DNA of 64,000 nt from NCBI RefSeq assembly GCF_934636665.1, contig NZ_CAKUAT010000014.1:1-64000 (forward strand), written 5' to 3'. Each line of letters opens with the position of its first letter. The first letter of the stretch is position 1. Source of the DNA: an uncultured Senegalimassilia sp. GTDB taxonomy: Bacteria > Actinomycetota > Coriobacteriia > Coriobacteriales > Eggerthellaceae. Shown here one piece after another: positions 54,321 to 63,026 of the stretch. The notes beneath the pieces were generated by a model. The model saw only the letters and a list, made by a program, of their open reading frames with translations, was not told the origin of the DNA and did no database searches. The translations under genes were made by a program, and so were the position numbers.

Positions 54321-55454
54321 CTATCGGTTCGACTCGCTTGCGGGCTGCTCTGCGGGCTGCAAGCGTTGTTGCTCGGTTCTGCTCAGTTCGATCCACAGCT
54401 TCTGGCTGCCGGACGCGTGCGCGCGGGCCTGCGCTTCCAGGATGGGCGTCAGCCTTCGCGCCGTCCTTCGCGGCGATATGCCGCCGTAGCAGGGGCGCTT
54501 GACCATCTTGGCGAGCGCCTCCATGCGGCGCGCCTCCTGGCGGTACAGGTCCTGCGCCTGCTGGATGGTGACGGGGGCGAAGCGGATGACGCGGCCCGGC
54601 GTGCACTGCACCAGCTTGGGCAGGTCGACGCTGCAGACGGTGCCGATCTTGGCGTAGCCGCCGGTGGTCTGGCGGTCTGAGAGCATGATGATGGGGCGGC
54701 CGTCGGCGGGGATCTGCACGGCGCCCAGCGCGATGCCGTCCGAGATGATGTCGCTGCCGTTCACCGTCTCGATCTCGGGGCCGTCCAGGCGGAACCCCAT
54801 GCGGTCGCAGCGGCTGGTGGTGGTGTAGGCCTGGCCGTAGAAGGTGTCCACGCCGTCTTGCGTGAACATGTCCTCCTGCGGGCCGGGCACCACGCGCAGC
54901 GTGATCTCGGGGTCGTCGAAGCCGTAGAAATCATCGTCGCGGTCGACGGTGTGCGAGCCCAGGTTGGGGATGAAGTCGATGTTGCGCGTGCAAAACGGCA
55001 GGTAGTCGCCGGTGATGAGCGCGCGGCCCTTCCATCCGCCGATGCCGCACTTCAGGTTGGTGGAGCGGCTGCCCATGACCTCGGGCGCGTTGATCGATCC
55101 GCCCGCGATGGCCAGGTAGCCGTACATGCCCGTTTTCGGGGCGCCGAAGGCCAGCACGCTGCCGCGGTGCACGGCCAGCGCGGTGTACATGGGCGCGGGA
55201 CGGCCGTCGAGCGTGGGGCGGAAATCGCCGCCGGTGATGGCGACGTAGGTGCTGGTGGTGAAGCGAAGCGTGGGACCGGCCAGGCAGAACTCCAGGACGG
55301 GGGCGTCGGGGTCGTTGTCGACCAGCAGGTTGGCCGTGTGCAGCGCGCGGGTGTCCATGACGCCCGACGGGCTGAAGCCGCTGCCCAGATAGCCGGTGCG
55401 GCCCCGGTCCTGCACGGTGGTCAGGATGCCGGGTTTGATGGCGGTGACTCCCAT
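54321..55454 (-). CDS. pxpC: 5-oxoprolinase subunit C / biotin-dependent carboxyltransferase family (KipA)
   Basis: This 377-residue protein is of the KipA/urea-amidolyase-AHS2 family. Seen: IKPGILTTVQDRGRTGYLGSGFSPSGVMD at the start, MDTRALHTANLLV, and the late SDRQTTGGYAKIGTV. It works with PxpB as the catalytic pair of 5-oxoprolinase, and the same fold forms part of the carboxyltransferase domain of urea carboxylase. Its ATG is one base after the pxpB stop. Confidence 0.95.
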   Translation of the reverse strand: MGVTAIKPGILTTVQDRGRTGYLGSGFSPSGVMDTRALHTANLLVDNDPDAPVLEFCLAGPTLRFTTSTYVAITGGDFRPTLDGRPAPMYTALAVHRGSVLAFGAPKTGMYGYLAIAGGSINAPEVMGSRSTNLKCGIGGWKGRALITGDYLPFCTRNIDFIPNLGSHTVDRDDDFYGFDDPEITLRVVPGPQEDMFTQDGVDTFYGQAYTTTSRCDRMGFRLDGPEIETVNGSDIISDGIALGAVQIPADGRPIIMLSDRQTTGGYAKIGTVCSVDLPKLVQCTPGRVIRFAPVTIQQAQDLYRQEARRMEALAKMVKRPCYGGISPRRTARRLTPILEAQARAHASGSQKLWIELSRTEQQRLQPAEQPASESNR

Positions 55455-55455
55455 G

Positions 55456-56184
55456 CTAGGCCTCCTCTACGATAACGTCGCACTCATAGCCGCCTGCGGC
55501 GATCTGCGCCTCGATGGCGTCATACTGCTTCTGCGTGATGGGCTGGAAGCGAAGGTACTCGCCTGCGCGGTACAGGATGGGCTGGGCGCGCTCGGGGTCG
55601 TACGGGCGCACGGGGCTGCGGCCGATGATCTGCCAGCCTCCGGGGCTTGCCAGCGGGTAGATGCCCGTCTGCGCGCCGCCGATGCCCACGCTGCCCGCAG
55701 GGATCTCGGTGCGCGGAACGGAAAGGCGCGGCGTGTGCAGCCGCGGGTCCAGGCCGCCCAGGTAGGCGAAGCCGGGCAGGAAGCCCAGCATGTCGATGAG
55801 GTAGTCGTGCGCGCAGTGCAGGCTGATAACGTCCTGCTCGGACATGCCGGCATGGTGCGCCACCGTGGGCAGGTCGGGGCCGAACTCCCCGCCGTAGCAG
55901 ACGGGGATGACCACGATGCGCTTCACGCCCGTCTCGGCGGCGGCCAGGTTGCGCAGCTTGCCCTGCACGCGCTGGCACAGCTCGTCGTAGCCGATGACGC
56001 ACGGGTCGTAGGTGACCATGAGCGAGCAGAACGTGGGCACCAGCTCGGTGACCCCGGGGATGGGATCGTCGGTGAGCGTCTGCGCGGCAACGCGGATCAT
56101 GCCGCTGGTTTGCGGCGATATGGTTTTGGCGAACTCCAAGTTGATAGCGGAGTCGCCAGCGATGGTGATGTTAAATCCAGCCAC
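55456..56184 (-). CDS. pxpB: 5-oxoprolinase subunit B (KipI)
   Basis: This 242-residue protein is the AHS1/KipI partner of PxpC. Seen: AGDSAINLEFAKTISPQ near the start, VCYGGEFGPDL, FLPGFAYLGGLDPRLHTPR, PAGSVGIGGAQTGIYPL and SPGGWQIIGRSP. Start: GTG at 56184 after a G-rich SD. It is the first gene of the pxpB-pxpC-accB-accC-ycsI-pxpA operon and has a plausible promoter 77 bp upstream. Confidence 0.95.
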   Translation of the reverse strand: MAGFNITIAGDSAINLEFAKTISPQTSGMIRVAAQTLTDDPIPGVTELVPTFCSLMVTYDPCVIGYDELCQRVQGKLRNLAAAETGVKRIVVIPVCYGGEFGPDLPTVAHHAGMSEQDVISLHCAHDYLIDMLGFLPGFAYLGGLDPRLHTPRLSVPRTEIPAGSVGIGGAQTGIYPLASPGGWQIIGRSPVRPYDPERAQPILYRAGEYLRFQPITQKQYDAIEAQIAAGGYECDVIVEEA

Positions 56185-56260
56185 TGTTCCCCTATGCTTT
56201 CGGATTGCGTACCTGCCTATGGTAGATGATGTTTCCCCTCATGCTAAGGCAATTAGCCGC

Positions 56261-56289
56261 AAATAGGCATTTTGGTAATATACTTGCAA
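56261..56289 (-). promoter_or_regulatory. Promoter of the pxp/acc operon
   Basis: On the minus strand, TTGCAA (56284-56289) and CTATTT (56261-56266) are 17 bp apart, 77 bp before the pxpB GTG. The region is distinctly A/T-rich. Confidence 0.5.
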
Positions 56290-56532
56290 CTTATTTCATG
56301 GATAACGATGAAGCCGCGGATAGGCGGCAAAAGGCGCGGCTGCGCAGGTGGGTTTCCCGTTTGCGGGGCCTGATAGCGTAGCGTTGAGCCGCCTGCGGCA
56401 TTCGGGTGCCGGCAGCGGCGCCGAAGCGCGCGGCGTTGCTGCGCCTGCGGCGTCGTTGCGGCGGTTGCGCGGCAGCGGAGCGTTCGCCGCGTTGTTTCGC
56501 CGATCGCAAGATAACGGGAGCGAGGGTCTCGG
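56290..56532. other. Gap between pxpB promoter and the TauE-type gene
   Basis: It is about 240 bp. The left part is A/T-rich, the remainder is a very GC-rich run of GCGGC/GCCGC words (56395-56500) that can fold in many ways; frames through it give shadow-like Arg/Ala sequences. No gene or clean promoter for the exporter was recognised. Confidence 0.4.
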
Positions 56533-57249
56533 TTGGTTAAGAACGTCATATTCCTGGCGGTGTTTTTGTTCGGCTACACCGTGCAGGCCATCACCGGTTT
56601 CGCCGGCAACATCTTCTGCATGCCGGTGGGCACGCTCACGTTGGGGCTGCAAAGCTCGGTGTCCATCTTGAACGCCACGGGCTTTCTGGCCTGCACGGTG
56701 CTGGCGGTGCTCAACTTCCGCAGCATCCATTGGCGCGAGCTCGGCAAGATCGTGGGCGTCATGCTGCCGTTCGTGGCGCTGGGCGCCTGGCTTGACTCCG
56801 TGGTGCCGCTGCATGCGCTGTTGAAGATATACGGCCTGGTCATCCTTGCCGTGGGCATCAAGAACCTGGTGCAGCGCAAGCAGTCGTTCCTGCCGGAGTG
56901 GGCGCTGTGGGGCGTGCTGGTGGCGGCGGGCCTGATCCAGGGCATGTTCGTTTCCGGCGGCGCGCTGCTGGTCATCTACGCGGTGCAGAAGCTTACGGAC
57001 AAGGAACAGTTCCGCGCCACGCTGTCGGCGGTGTGGTCCATCCTCAACCTGCTGTACGCCGGCGTGCAGCTGTACCAGGGGCACTTCACCCACGAGGTGT
57101 GGATCATGGTGCTGTGCTGCATCCCGCTCATCGTGCTTGCCACGGTGGTGGGCGGCAAGCTTGCCAAGCGCATCAGCCAGGAGCGCTTCCTGAAGCTGAC
57201 GTACGTGCTGCTGCTGGTCATCGGCACCGTTTTGCTGGTCACGTCGTAA
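56533..57249 (+). CDS. TauE/SafE family membrane exporter
   Basis: This 238-residue protein has about seven or eight hydrophobic helices. The family pattern is visible: YTVQAITGFAGNIFCMP near the start (TauE/SafE QxxxGxGxxxxxxP type), and the inverted second half with GLIQGMFVSGGALLVIYAV. Members export sulfite, sulfoacetate or other organosulfur anions; the substrate here is unknown. The TTG start follows a GAGGG stretch. It is monocistronic and divergent from the pxp operon. Confidence 0.87.
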   Translation: MVKNVIFLAVFLFGYTVQAITGFAGNIFCMPVGTLTLGLQSSVSILNATGFLACTVLAVLNFRSIHWRELGKIVGVMLPFVALGAWLDSVVPLHALLKIYGLVILAVGIKNLVQRKQSFLPEWALWGVLVAAGLIQGMFVSGGALLVIYAVQKLTDKEQFRATLSAVWSILNLLYAGVQLYQGHFTHEVWIMVLCCIPLIVLATVVGGKLAKRISQERFLKLTYVLLLVIGTVLLVTS

Positions 57250-57422
57250 GGGTCCTTCGGCGCTTCGGCGGCCTTGAGCGCCGGCTCGGTTTGGCCCAGG
57301 GCGCTGCTCGGGCTTTGCCGTCTTGGGCGGTATCCGGTGCCGGGGTTCACGGGCGGGGCGTATGGGGCAGAGCGTACGCAGGGAAAGCCGACTTGGGGTT
57401 TTGACCAGTGTCTAGAAACTGA

Positions 57423-57449
57423 AAAGCGGGGGCCGATGGCCCCCGCTTT
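57423..57449. terminator. Bidirectional terminator between the exporter and uspA
   Basis: AAAGCGGGGGCC, loop GAT, GGCCCCCGCTTT. It lies between convergent genes, 36 bp from the uspA stop, and has A-rich and T-rich flanks. Confidence 0.88.
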
Positions 57450-57485
57450 CACGTTCGTGCTTGTTTTGCCAGCCGCTTCGCGCGG

Positions 57486-57929
57486 TTAGTCCTGTTTGAC
57501 CACCAGCACGTCGCAGCGGACGTTGCGGATGAGGTACGTGGAGACGCTGCCCACGAACACGTACTTGATGTTGCTCAGGCCACGCTCGCCGCAGATGACC
57601 AGGTCGGGCTCGGTGGGCTCGATGAGCTGCTTCTGCAGCGTGTCAGTGATGCGGCCGGCACGGACGATCAGCTGCACGGAGGGGATGTCGGCGTTGTTGC
57701 GGGCCTTCTCCAGCAGGTCGGCAAGGTCGGTCTCGATGCGGATCTTGCCCTCGTTGCACAGAAGCTCGAAGTCGACGCCCGATGCCTCGTAGGGCACGGA
57801 GTCGATGACGTGGCCGAACGTGAGCTCGGCATGCTCTTCCTCCGCTAGGGCGATGGCGCGCTCCATGACCGCTCGCTGGGTGGATGCGCCGTCGAGTGCT
57901 GCGAAGATGCGCTTGTAACCGAAAGCCAT
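57486..57929 (-). CDS. Universal stress protein (UspA family)
   Basis: The protein has 147 residues. N-terminal KRIFAALDGASTQRAVMERAIALA and C-terminal DLVICGERGLSNIKYVFVGSVSTYLIRNVRCDVLVV match the Usp nucleotide-binding fold; the final GxxGxx..GS.....H-like motif is partly changed (GERGLSNIKYVFVGSV), so ATP binding is uncertain. AGGGG is upstream of the ATG. Single gene. Confidence 0.93.
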   Translation of the reverse strand: MAFGYKRIFAALDGASTQRAVMERAIALAEEEHAELTFGHVIDSVPYEASGVDFELLCNEGKIRIETDLADLLEKARNNADIPSVQLIVRAGRITDTLQKQLIEPTEPDLVICGERGLSNIKYVFVGSVSTYLIRNVRCDVLVVKQD

Positions 57930-58371
57930 GATAACCCCTTTCGTTGTGCGCGGCGCTTGGGCGCCTGCGCGGATGTTTTCAGGTCGGCTCGAGCGTGTGC
58001 CACGAGATCACGCGCCCGTGTTCTGGGGTTATTGTACCGCAATGTGCGCCCGCCGGCGGTGACGGTTTGCTTTCGGCGCAAGGTGTTGCCCAAGGGTTTC
58101 CCAGCGGGGAGCCGAGTGCGTTCAAGCTGCCGGCGCAGGCGGTCGGCATGCTTGGCGGGCGCCTGAGCGGACGCTCGGTGGGTTCCGACCAGGTGGGCTG
58201 CGCGCCGCTTTCGCCGATGGTCCTTGCCGGCGAGCTTGTCCGAAATGCGGTTTTCGTGCTCCGGCTAACTTTGTTGGTTGCCGCGCGGGCGGCAACGCGG
58301 TGCGAAAGTGCTAATCTGGACGGCGAACTTTTCATTGCGCGTTATGCGCACCGGCACGCAAGGAGCACCTT
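57930..58371. other. 440-bp divergent gap between uspA and the aminotransferase
   Basis: It holds a hairpin GTTGCCGC/GCGGCAAC with a 4-base loop at 58277-58296 and, on the plus side, AAGGAG at 58360-58365 for the aminotransferase. No ORF with both RBS and protein-like composition was found. Promoters are presumably present but not distinct. Confidence 0.45.
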
Positions 58372-59562
58372 ATGATCGACGAAAGAATGTATGACCTGGG
58401 AAACGAGCCCTCCGCGATCCGCGAGCTGTTCGCCTACGGTTTGAAGCGCAAGGCCGAGATCGGCGATGACAAGGTGTTCGATTACTCCATCGGCAACCCC
58501 AGCGTGCCCGCGCCGCAGAAGGTGGCGGATACCATTGAGGAGCTTATGAAGCTGCCGCCGGTCGAACTGCACGCGTATTCGCCTGCCGCCGGCATCCCCG
58601 CCGTTCGCCAGACCATCGCCGACAGCATCGCGCGCCGCTACGGTATCCCGGCGAAGGCTGGCCGCGTGTACATGACGGTGGGCGCCGCCGCATCCATCGC
58701 CATCAGCCTGGGCGCTGTCACCAACGCCGGCGATGAGGTCATCGTTCCCAGCCCGTACTTCCCCGAGTACAAGGTGTGGATCGAGACCATGGGCTGCTCC
58801 ATCGTCGAGGTTCCCACGCAGGTTCCCAGCTTCCAGCTTGACGTGGAGGCTATGGCCGCCGCCATCAACGAGAAGACCGCGGCTGTCATCATCAATTCGC
58901 CGAACAACCCGGTGGGCGCGGTGTACACGCGCGAGAACCTGGAGGCGCTGGCCGCCATGCTCGAGGAGAAGGGCAAGGAGATCGGCCACCCGATCTACCT
59001 GATCAGCGACGAGCCGTATCGCGAGATCACCTATGGCGTGGAAGTTCCCTACGTTCCCACCATCTATCCCCGCACGCTGGTGTGCTACTCGTACTCTAAG
59101 GCGCTCAGCCTGCCGGGCGAGCGCGTGGGCTACGTGTACGTTTCCGACACCATGGATGCCGAAGAGGCCGACCGCGTGTTCTTCGCCGTTGCCGGCGCAG
59201 GCCGCGCGCATGGCTATATTTGCGCGCCGGTGCTGTTCCAGCGCGTTGCCGCGGCGTGCGTCGACGAGCCGTCCGACGTGGAGGCGTATGCCACCAACCG
59301 TCGCATCCTGACCGAGGCTCTGGACGAGATGGGCTACGAGTACGTGCAGCCCGACGGCGCGTTCTATCTGTGGGTGCGTGCGCTTGAGCCCGATGCCCAG
59401 GCGTTCAGCGATCGCGCGAAGCAGCACGAGCTGCTCATCGTTCCCTCCGACAGCTTCGGCTGCCCGGGTTGGGTGCGCATGAGCTACTGCATCGCCCGCG
59501 AGACCATCGAGAACAGCCTGCCGGCGCTGAAGGCGCTCAAGGAGTCCTACGACGCCGAGTAG
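58372..59562 (+). CDS. Pyridoxal-phosphate aminotransferase, class I/II
   Basis: The protein has 396 residues. The fold-type I aminotransferase is shown by IGNPSVPAP, PSPYFPEYKVW, the substrate/PLP site SPNNPVGAVYT, ISDEPYREI, and the Schiff-base Lys in SYSKALSLPGERVGY. Substrate is not readable; the family includes aspartate- and alanine-type enzymes. AAGGAGC lies upstream of the ATG. It is adjacent to the PLP synthesis locus but not in the same operon, which may be coincidental. Confidence 0.92.
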   Translation: MIDERMYDLGNEPSAIRELFAYGLKRKAEIGDDKVFDYSIGNPSVPAPQKVADTIEELMKLPPVELHAYSPAAGIPAVRQTIADSIARRYGIPAKAGRVYMTVGAAASIAISLGAVTNAGDEVIVPSPYFPEYKVWIETMGCSIVEVPTQVPSFQLDVEAMAAAINEKTAAVIINSPNNPVGAVYTRENLEALAAMLEEKGKEIGHPIYLISDEPYREITYGVEVPYVPTIYPRTLVCYSYSKALSLPGERVGYVYVSDTMDAEEADRVFFAVAGAGRAHGYICAPVLFQRVAAACVDEPSDVEAYATNRRILTEALDEMGYEYVQPDGAFYLWVRALEPDAQAFSDRAKQHELLIVPSDSFGCPGWVRMSYCIARETIENSLPALKALKESYDAE

Positions 59563-59583
59563 CGTTTGCTTGATATGCCGTTG

Positions 59584-59622
59584 AAGCGCGAGCTGGGTGA
59601 GAGCCCGGCTCGCGCTTTTTGT
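59584..59622 (+). terminator. Intrinsic terminator of the aminotransferase gene
   Basis: AAGCGCGAGC (59584-59593) pairs with GCTCGCGCTT (59608-59617) around a partly paired 14-base loop, followed by T residues. Confidence 0.85.
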
Positions 59623-59736
59623 TTGGGCGGGGTTTTGCGGCTTCGCAAAAGGCTGCCGGGCGTGTTGCGGCGGCGAGGGCTGCGCCCGGCCGTTTGCGGC
59701 TGAGAGGGTTATGCCCGGACGTTTTGCGGTGCTGGC

Positions 59737-61365
59737 TTACGCCCACGCTTTCGCGAGTGCGCTCACAACGGCGGGGGCTTGCTCGGCGGCGATGCTGTCG
59801 CTTCGCAGGATGAAGCGCGCGGGAGATGCGCCTGCCGTGCTTGCCCGTGGCTCGGTGTCGGTCGGGGCCGCGCTTGGCGAAGCCGTGCCGGCGAAGCTCG
59901 ATAGCGGGGCGATGCGGATGCCGGTTGCTTCAGCCGCGGCGGCAAGCTCGCGTTCGCCGCATGCGCTTTCCAGCTGCATGGTGAAATGCAGGCCGTCGTT
60001 GAGCCTGGCGAACGCAATGCGCTCGCCAAAGGCGTCGCGCAAGGCGTTGACCAGGGCATCCTGCGTTTTGCGCGCGTGCGTGCGCAGGCGGTTCACGTGG
60101 CGGTCGTAATGGCCCTGCTCGATGAAGCGCGCCAGGGCCAGCTGATCGAGCGGGCTGACGGTGTTCGCGTAGAAGCCGAGCTGTTCGCGGAAGCGCTGCG
60201 CCAGCTGCGGCGGCAGCACCAGGTACGCCATGCGAAACGCCGCGCCCAGGCTTTTTGCGAACGAGTTGAGGTACAGCACGCGTTCGGCGGCGTCGATGCC
60301 GAACAGCGAGGGTATGGGCCGCCCGGCCATGCGGAACTCCGAGTCGTAGTCGTCCTCGATCAGGTAGCGGTCTTCTTCGCGCGCCCAGTTCAGCAGCTCG
60401 CGGCGCCGAGCTGCCGTGGTGACGATCCCGGTGGGGAACTGGTGCGACGGCATGATGTGGGCGACCGACGCCCCGGATGCTTCCAGGGCTGCCATGTCGA
60501 TGCCGGAATCGTCCAGCCCGATATGCGCAACCTGCGCATCCTGCTGCTCGTACATGCGTGTGAGCAGGGGATATCCAGGGTCTTCCACCGCGTAGCGCCT
60601 TGTGCGCCCCAGCAGCTGCACCAACAGTTGATACAGCGTCTGCGATCCGGCGCCTATGACGACCTGGTCGGGCGACACATCCATTCCGCGATATTGACGC
60701 AGGTGGTCGGCGATGGCGCTTCGCAGCTCGGGCGATCCCGCCGCGGAAGCGGCTTCGGCCAGCGATGCCGCAGATTCGTCCGAGAGCGTCCGCCGGACGG
60801 CTTTTGCCCAAGCGGAATAGGGGAGCATAGTGGTTGCCAGCGTGCTGTGCGTGAAGTCCGCGAGCAGCGGTGCGTCGGACGGGGCGTTTTGCGGGCGGGG
60901 TTCGGCGCCGGCAGGCAGGGTGGGGATGCCGTCGGCTGACAGGGCGGTCGGGCCGGTGGTCGGCCGATGCCCGGCCGGTTCTCCCGGAAGCCCCTTTTCT
61001 CGCGAAAAAGGCTGCCGGCTGTTTTGGTTTTCGGGATGGCTCTCTCGTGCGCTGCTTGTGACCGCGCTCGTCGTTTCGGGTCGGTGCTGCGCGCTTCCCG
61101 GCTCCTCGATCTTGGCGGCGGGCGCAAGGTCGCACGCGTAGTAGCCGCAGCGCTCGCGCGAGCGGATGTATCCTTCGGCAACAAGCTGGTCGTATGCGGC
61201 CTCGACGGTGATCAGGCTGACGCCCAGCTGCTTCGCCAGCGCGCGTTTCGAGGGTAATTTCTGTCCAGGTTCTACTTTCCCGTGTGCGATATCGTGACGG
61301 ATGCAACGATACAGGTATTCGTAAAGGGCCAGTTCACCACGCGATTCCATATCATAGAAGAACAT
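59737..61365 (-). CDS. pdxR: MocR/PdxR-type transcriptional regulator
   Basis: This 542-residue protein has an N-terminal GntR winged helix (LPSKRALAKQLGVSLITVEAAYDQLVAEGYI) joined to an aminotransferase-like domain that binds PLP (Lys in NSFAKSLGAAFRMAY). The ~95-residue linker between them is unusually long and Pro/Ser/Glu-rich, and the C-terminal part also holds a Pro/Ala/Thr insertion. Being divergent from pdxS-pdxT, it is almost certainly the PLP-responsive activator/repressor PdxR of that locus. The ATG at 61365 has only a weak SD; the next Met is at residue 6. Confidence 0.9.
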   Translation of the reverse strand: MFFYDMESRGELALYEYLYRCIRHDIAHGKVEPGQKLPSKRALAKQLGVSLITVEAAYDQLVAEGYIRSRERCGYYACDLAPAAKIEEPGSAQHRPETTSAVTSSARESHPENQNSRQPFSREKGLPGEPAGHRPTTGPTALSADGIPTLPAGAEPRPQNAPSDAPLLADFTHSTLATTMLPYSAWAKAVRRTLSDESAASLAEAASAAGSPELRSAIADHLRQYRGMDVSPDQVVIGAGSQTLYQLLVQLLGRTRRYAVEDPGYPLLTRMYEQQDAQVAHIGLDDSGIDMAALEASGASVAHIMPSHQFPTGIVTTAARRRELLNWAREEDRYLIEDDYDSEFRMAGRPIPSLFGIDAAERVLYLNSFAKSLGAAFRMAYLVLPPQLAQRFREQLGFYANTVSPLDQLALARFIEQGHYDRHVNRLRTHARKTQDALVNALRDAFGERIAFARLNDGLHFTMQLESACGERELAAAAEATGIRIAPLSSFAGTASPSAAPTDTEPRASTAGASPARFILRSDSIAAEQAPAVVSALAKAWA

Positions 61366-61389
61366 CTGTTCGTCACCGCTTTCCCCGAT

Positions 61390-61405
61390 TGTTTCACGTG
61401 GAACA
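61390..61405. promoter_or_regulatory. parS centromere site (ParB/Spo0J binding)
   Basis: TGTTTCACGTGGAACA; its reverse complement TGTTCCACGTGAAACA fits the bacterial chromosomal parS consensus TGTTNCACGTGAAACA at every position. It lies in the pdxR-pdxS intergenic region, 25 bp upstream of the pdxR start, and overlaps the left edge of the 8-bp inverted repeat at 61404-61455 by two bases. Chromosomal parS sites cluster near the origin. Confidence 0.85.
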
Positions 61406-61455
61406 TCTGGTCATATAAAAAGAAATAGTTTTGGGGATACTACCATAACCAGATG
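61404..61455. promoter_or_regulatory. Candidate PdxR operator, inverted repeat CATCTGGT/ACCAGATG
   Basis: The perfect 8-bp arms at 61404-61411 and 61448-61455 are 36 bp apart and enclose an A/T-rich region where the pdxS promoter should lie. Widely spaced inverted or direct repeats are typical of MocR/PdxR targets. The left arm overlaps the parS site. Confidence 0.55.
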
Positions 61456-61500
61456 AAGCGTAACCTTCGGGCATTCACATTCTTAGAGAAGGAGTAGGAA

Positions 61501-62391
61501 ATGACCGAGCCTCAAACCGCCGAAGAGCGCGTTGCGCTGAATCGCCAGCTTGCCCAGATGCTGAAGGGCGGCGTCATCATGGACGTCACCACGCCCGAGC
61601 AGGCGCACATCGCCGAGCAGGCGGGCGCTTGCGCCGTCATGGCACTCGAGCGCATCCCCGCCGACATCCGCGCCGCCGGCGGCGTGTCCCGCATGAGCGA
61701 CCCGAAGATGATCAAGGGCATCCAGGAGGCTGTGTCCATCCCGGTTATGGCCAAGTGCCGCATCGGCCACTTCGTGGAGGCCCAGGTGCTGCAGGCTATC
61801 GACATCGACTACATCGACGAGTCCGAGGTGCTGTCCCCGGCCGACGATACGTACCACATCGATAAGACCCAGTTCAACGTGCCGTTCGTTTGCGGCGCTC
61901 GCGACCTGGGCGAGGCGCTGCGCCGCATTGCCGAGGGTGCCACGATGATCCGCACCAAGGGCGAGCCCGGCACGGGCGATGTGGTGCAGGCCGTGCGCCA
62001 CATGCGCATGATGAACGCCGAGATTCGCCGCATCCAGAACCTGCGCGCCGACGAGCTGTTCGAAGCCGCCAAGCAGCTGCAGGTGCCCGTTGAACTGGTG
62101 AAATACGTGCACGAGAACGGTAAGCTGCCCGTCGTGAACTTCGCTGCCGGCGGTGTGGCCACTCCGGCCGACGCTGCGCTCATGATGCAGCTGGGCGCCG
62201 AGGGCGTGTTCGTGGGCTCCGGCATCTTCAAGTCTGGCAACCCCGAGAAGCGCGCGCAGGCCATCGTGAAGGCCGTGGCGAACTACACCGACGCCAAGCT
62301 CATCGCCGAGCTGTCCGAGGACCTGGGCGAGGCCATGGTCGGCATCAACGAGAGCGAGATTGCCCTCCTCATGGCAGAGCGCGGCAAATAA
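61501..62391 (+). CDS. pdxS: Pyridoxal 5'-phosphate synthase subunit PdxS
   Basis: This 296-residue (beta/alpha)8 synthase makes PLP from ribose 5-phosphate, glyceraldehyde 3-phosphate and ammonia delivered by PdxT. Seen: GGVIMDVTTPEQAHIAEQAGA with the first catalytic Lys region, VMAKCRIGHFVEAQVL with the second Lys, and IRTKGEPGTGD (phosphate site). Full length for the family. GAAGGAG precedes the ATG. It is coupled to pdxT by a one-base overlap. Confidence 0.98.
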   Translation: MTEPQTAEERVALNRQLAQMLKGGVIMDVTTPEQAHIAEQAGACAVMALERIPADIRAAGGVSRMSDPKMIKGIQEAVSIPVMAKCRIGHFVEAQVLQAIDIDYIDESEVLSPADDTYHIDKTQFNVPFVCGARDLGEALRRIAEGATMIRTKGEPGTGDVVQAVRHMRMMNAEIRRIQNLRADELFEAAKQLQVPVELVKYVHENGKLPVVNFAAGGVATPADAALMMQLGAEGVFVGSGIFKSGNPEKRAQAIVKAVANYTDAKLIAELSEDLGEAMVGINESEIALLMAERGK

Positions 62392-63026
62392 TGAAAAAAA
62401 TCGCTGTTTTGGCTGTTCAGGGGGCGTTTATTGAGCATGAGCGCGCGCTGGCGAAGCTGGGGTGCGAATGCGTCGAGCTTCGTCAGGGTCCCGATGTCGA
62501 ACAGCCTTACGATGCCCTGGTGCTGCCCGGAGGCGAGAGCACGGCGCAGGCGAAGATGCTGCGCGAACTGGGCATGCTCGACACGTTGAAGTCTCGCGTG
62601 GCCGCCGGCCTGCCGGTTTTGGGCACGTGCGCGGGCCTGATTCTCCTGGCGCAAAACGTCGAAGAAGGCGTTCCCGCCGCCGGCGATCCGAACGGCCCCG
62701 TTGCCGCGGGCGCGACCGCGCCGGGCGCCATCGGAACGCTGCCGGTGACGGTTCGCCGCAACGCGTACGGCCGCCAACTGGGAAGCTTCCGCACCGTTGC
62801 TCCCTGCGCCGGCTTGCCTGGCGTGCCGGATGGCGAAACCGCCGACATCCCGATGACGTTCATCCGCGCTCCGTTCATTAAAGCGGTATCTGAAGATGTC
62901 AAGGTGCTTGCTACTGTGGACGAGCGCATCGTCGCCGTTCGCTACGAAAATCAGCTAGGCGTGTCGTTCCATCCGGAATTGGATGATGAACTGCGCATCC
63001 ACGAACTGCTCGTCAGCCTGATCTAG
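62391..63026 (+). CDS. pdxT: Pyridoxal 5'-phosphate synthase glutaminase subunit PdxT
   Basis: This 211-residue class I glutaminase supplies ammonia to PdxS. Nucleophile Cys in VLGTCAGLILLA, oxyanion region PGGESTAQ, and the His-Glu pair in SFHPELDDELRIH near the C-terminus. A ~15-residue Gly/Ala/Pro insertion after AQNVEEGVPA is longer than in B. subtilis PdxT. ATG shares a base with the pdxS stop (TAATG). Its stop codon directly abuts the stop of the convergent surface-protein gene. Confidence 0.97.
   Translation: MKKIAVLAVQGAFIEHERALAKLGCECVELRQGPDVEQPYDALVLPGGESTAQAKMLRELGMLDTLKSRVAAGLPVLGTCAGLILLAQNVEEGVPAAGDPNGPVAAGATAPGAIGTLPVTVRRNAYGRQLGSFRTVAPCAGLPGVPDGETADIPMTFIRAPFIKAVSEDVKVLATVDERIVAVRYENQLGVSFHPELDDELRIHELLVSLI

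Noticed and set aside
56395..56500. Structured RNA in the GC-rich run before the TauE-type gene
   Set aside because: The stretch is simple GCGGC/GCCGC repetition that can pair in many ways; no unique helix set stands out.
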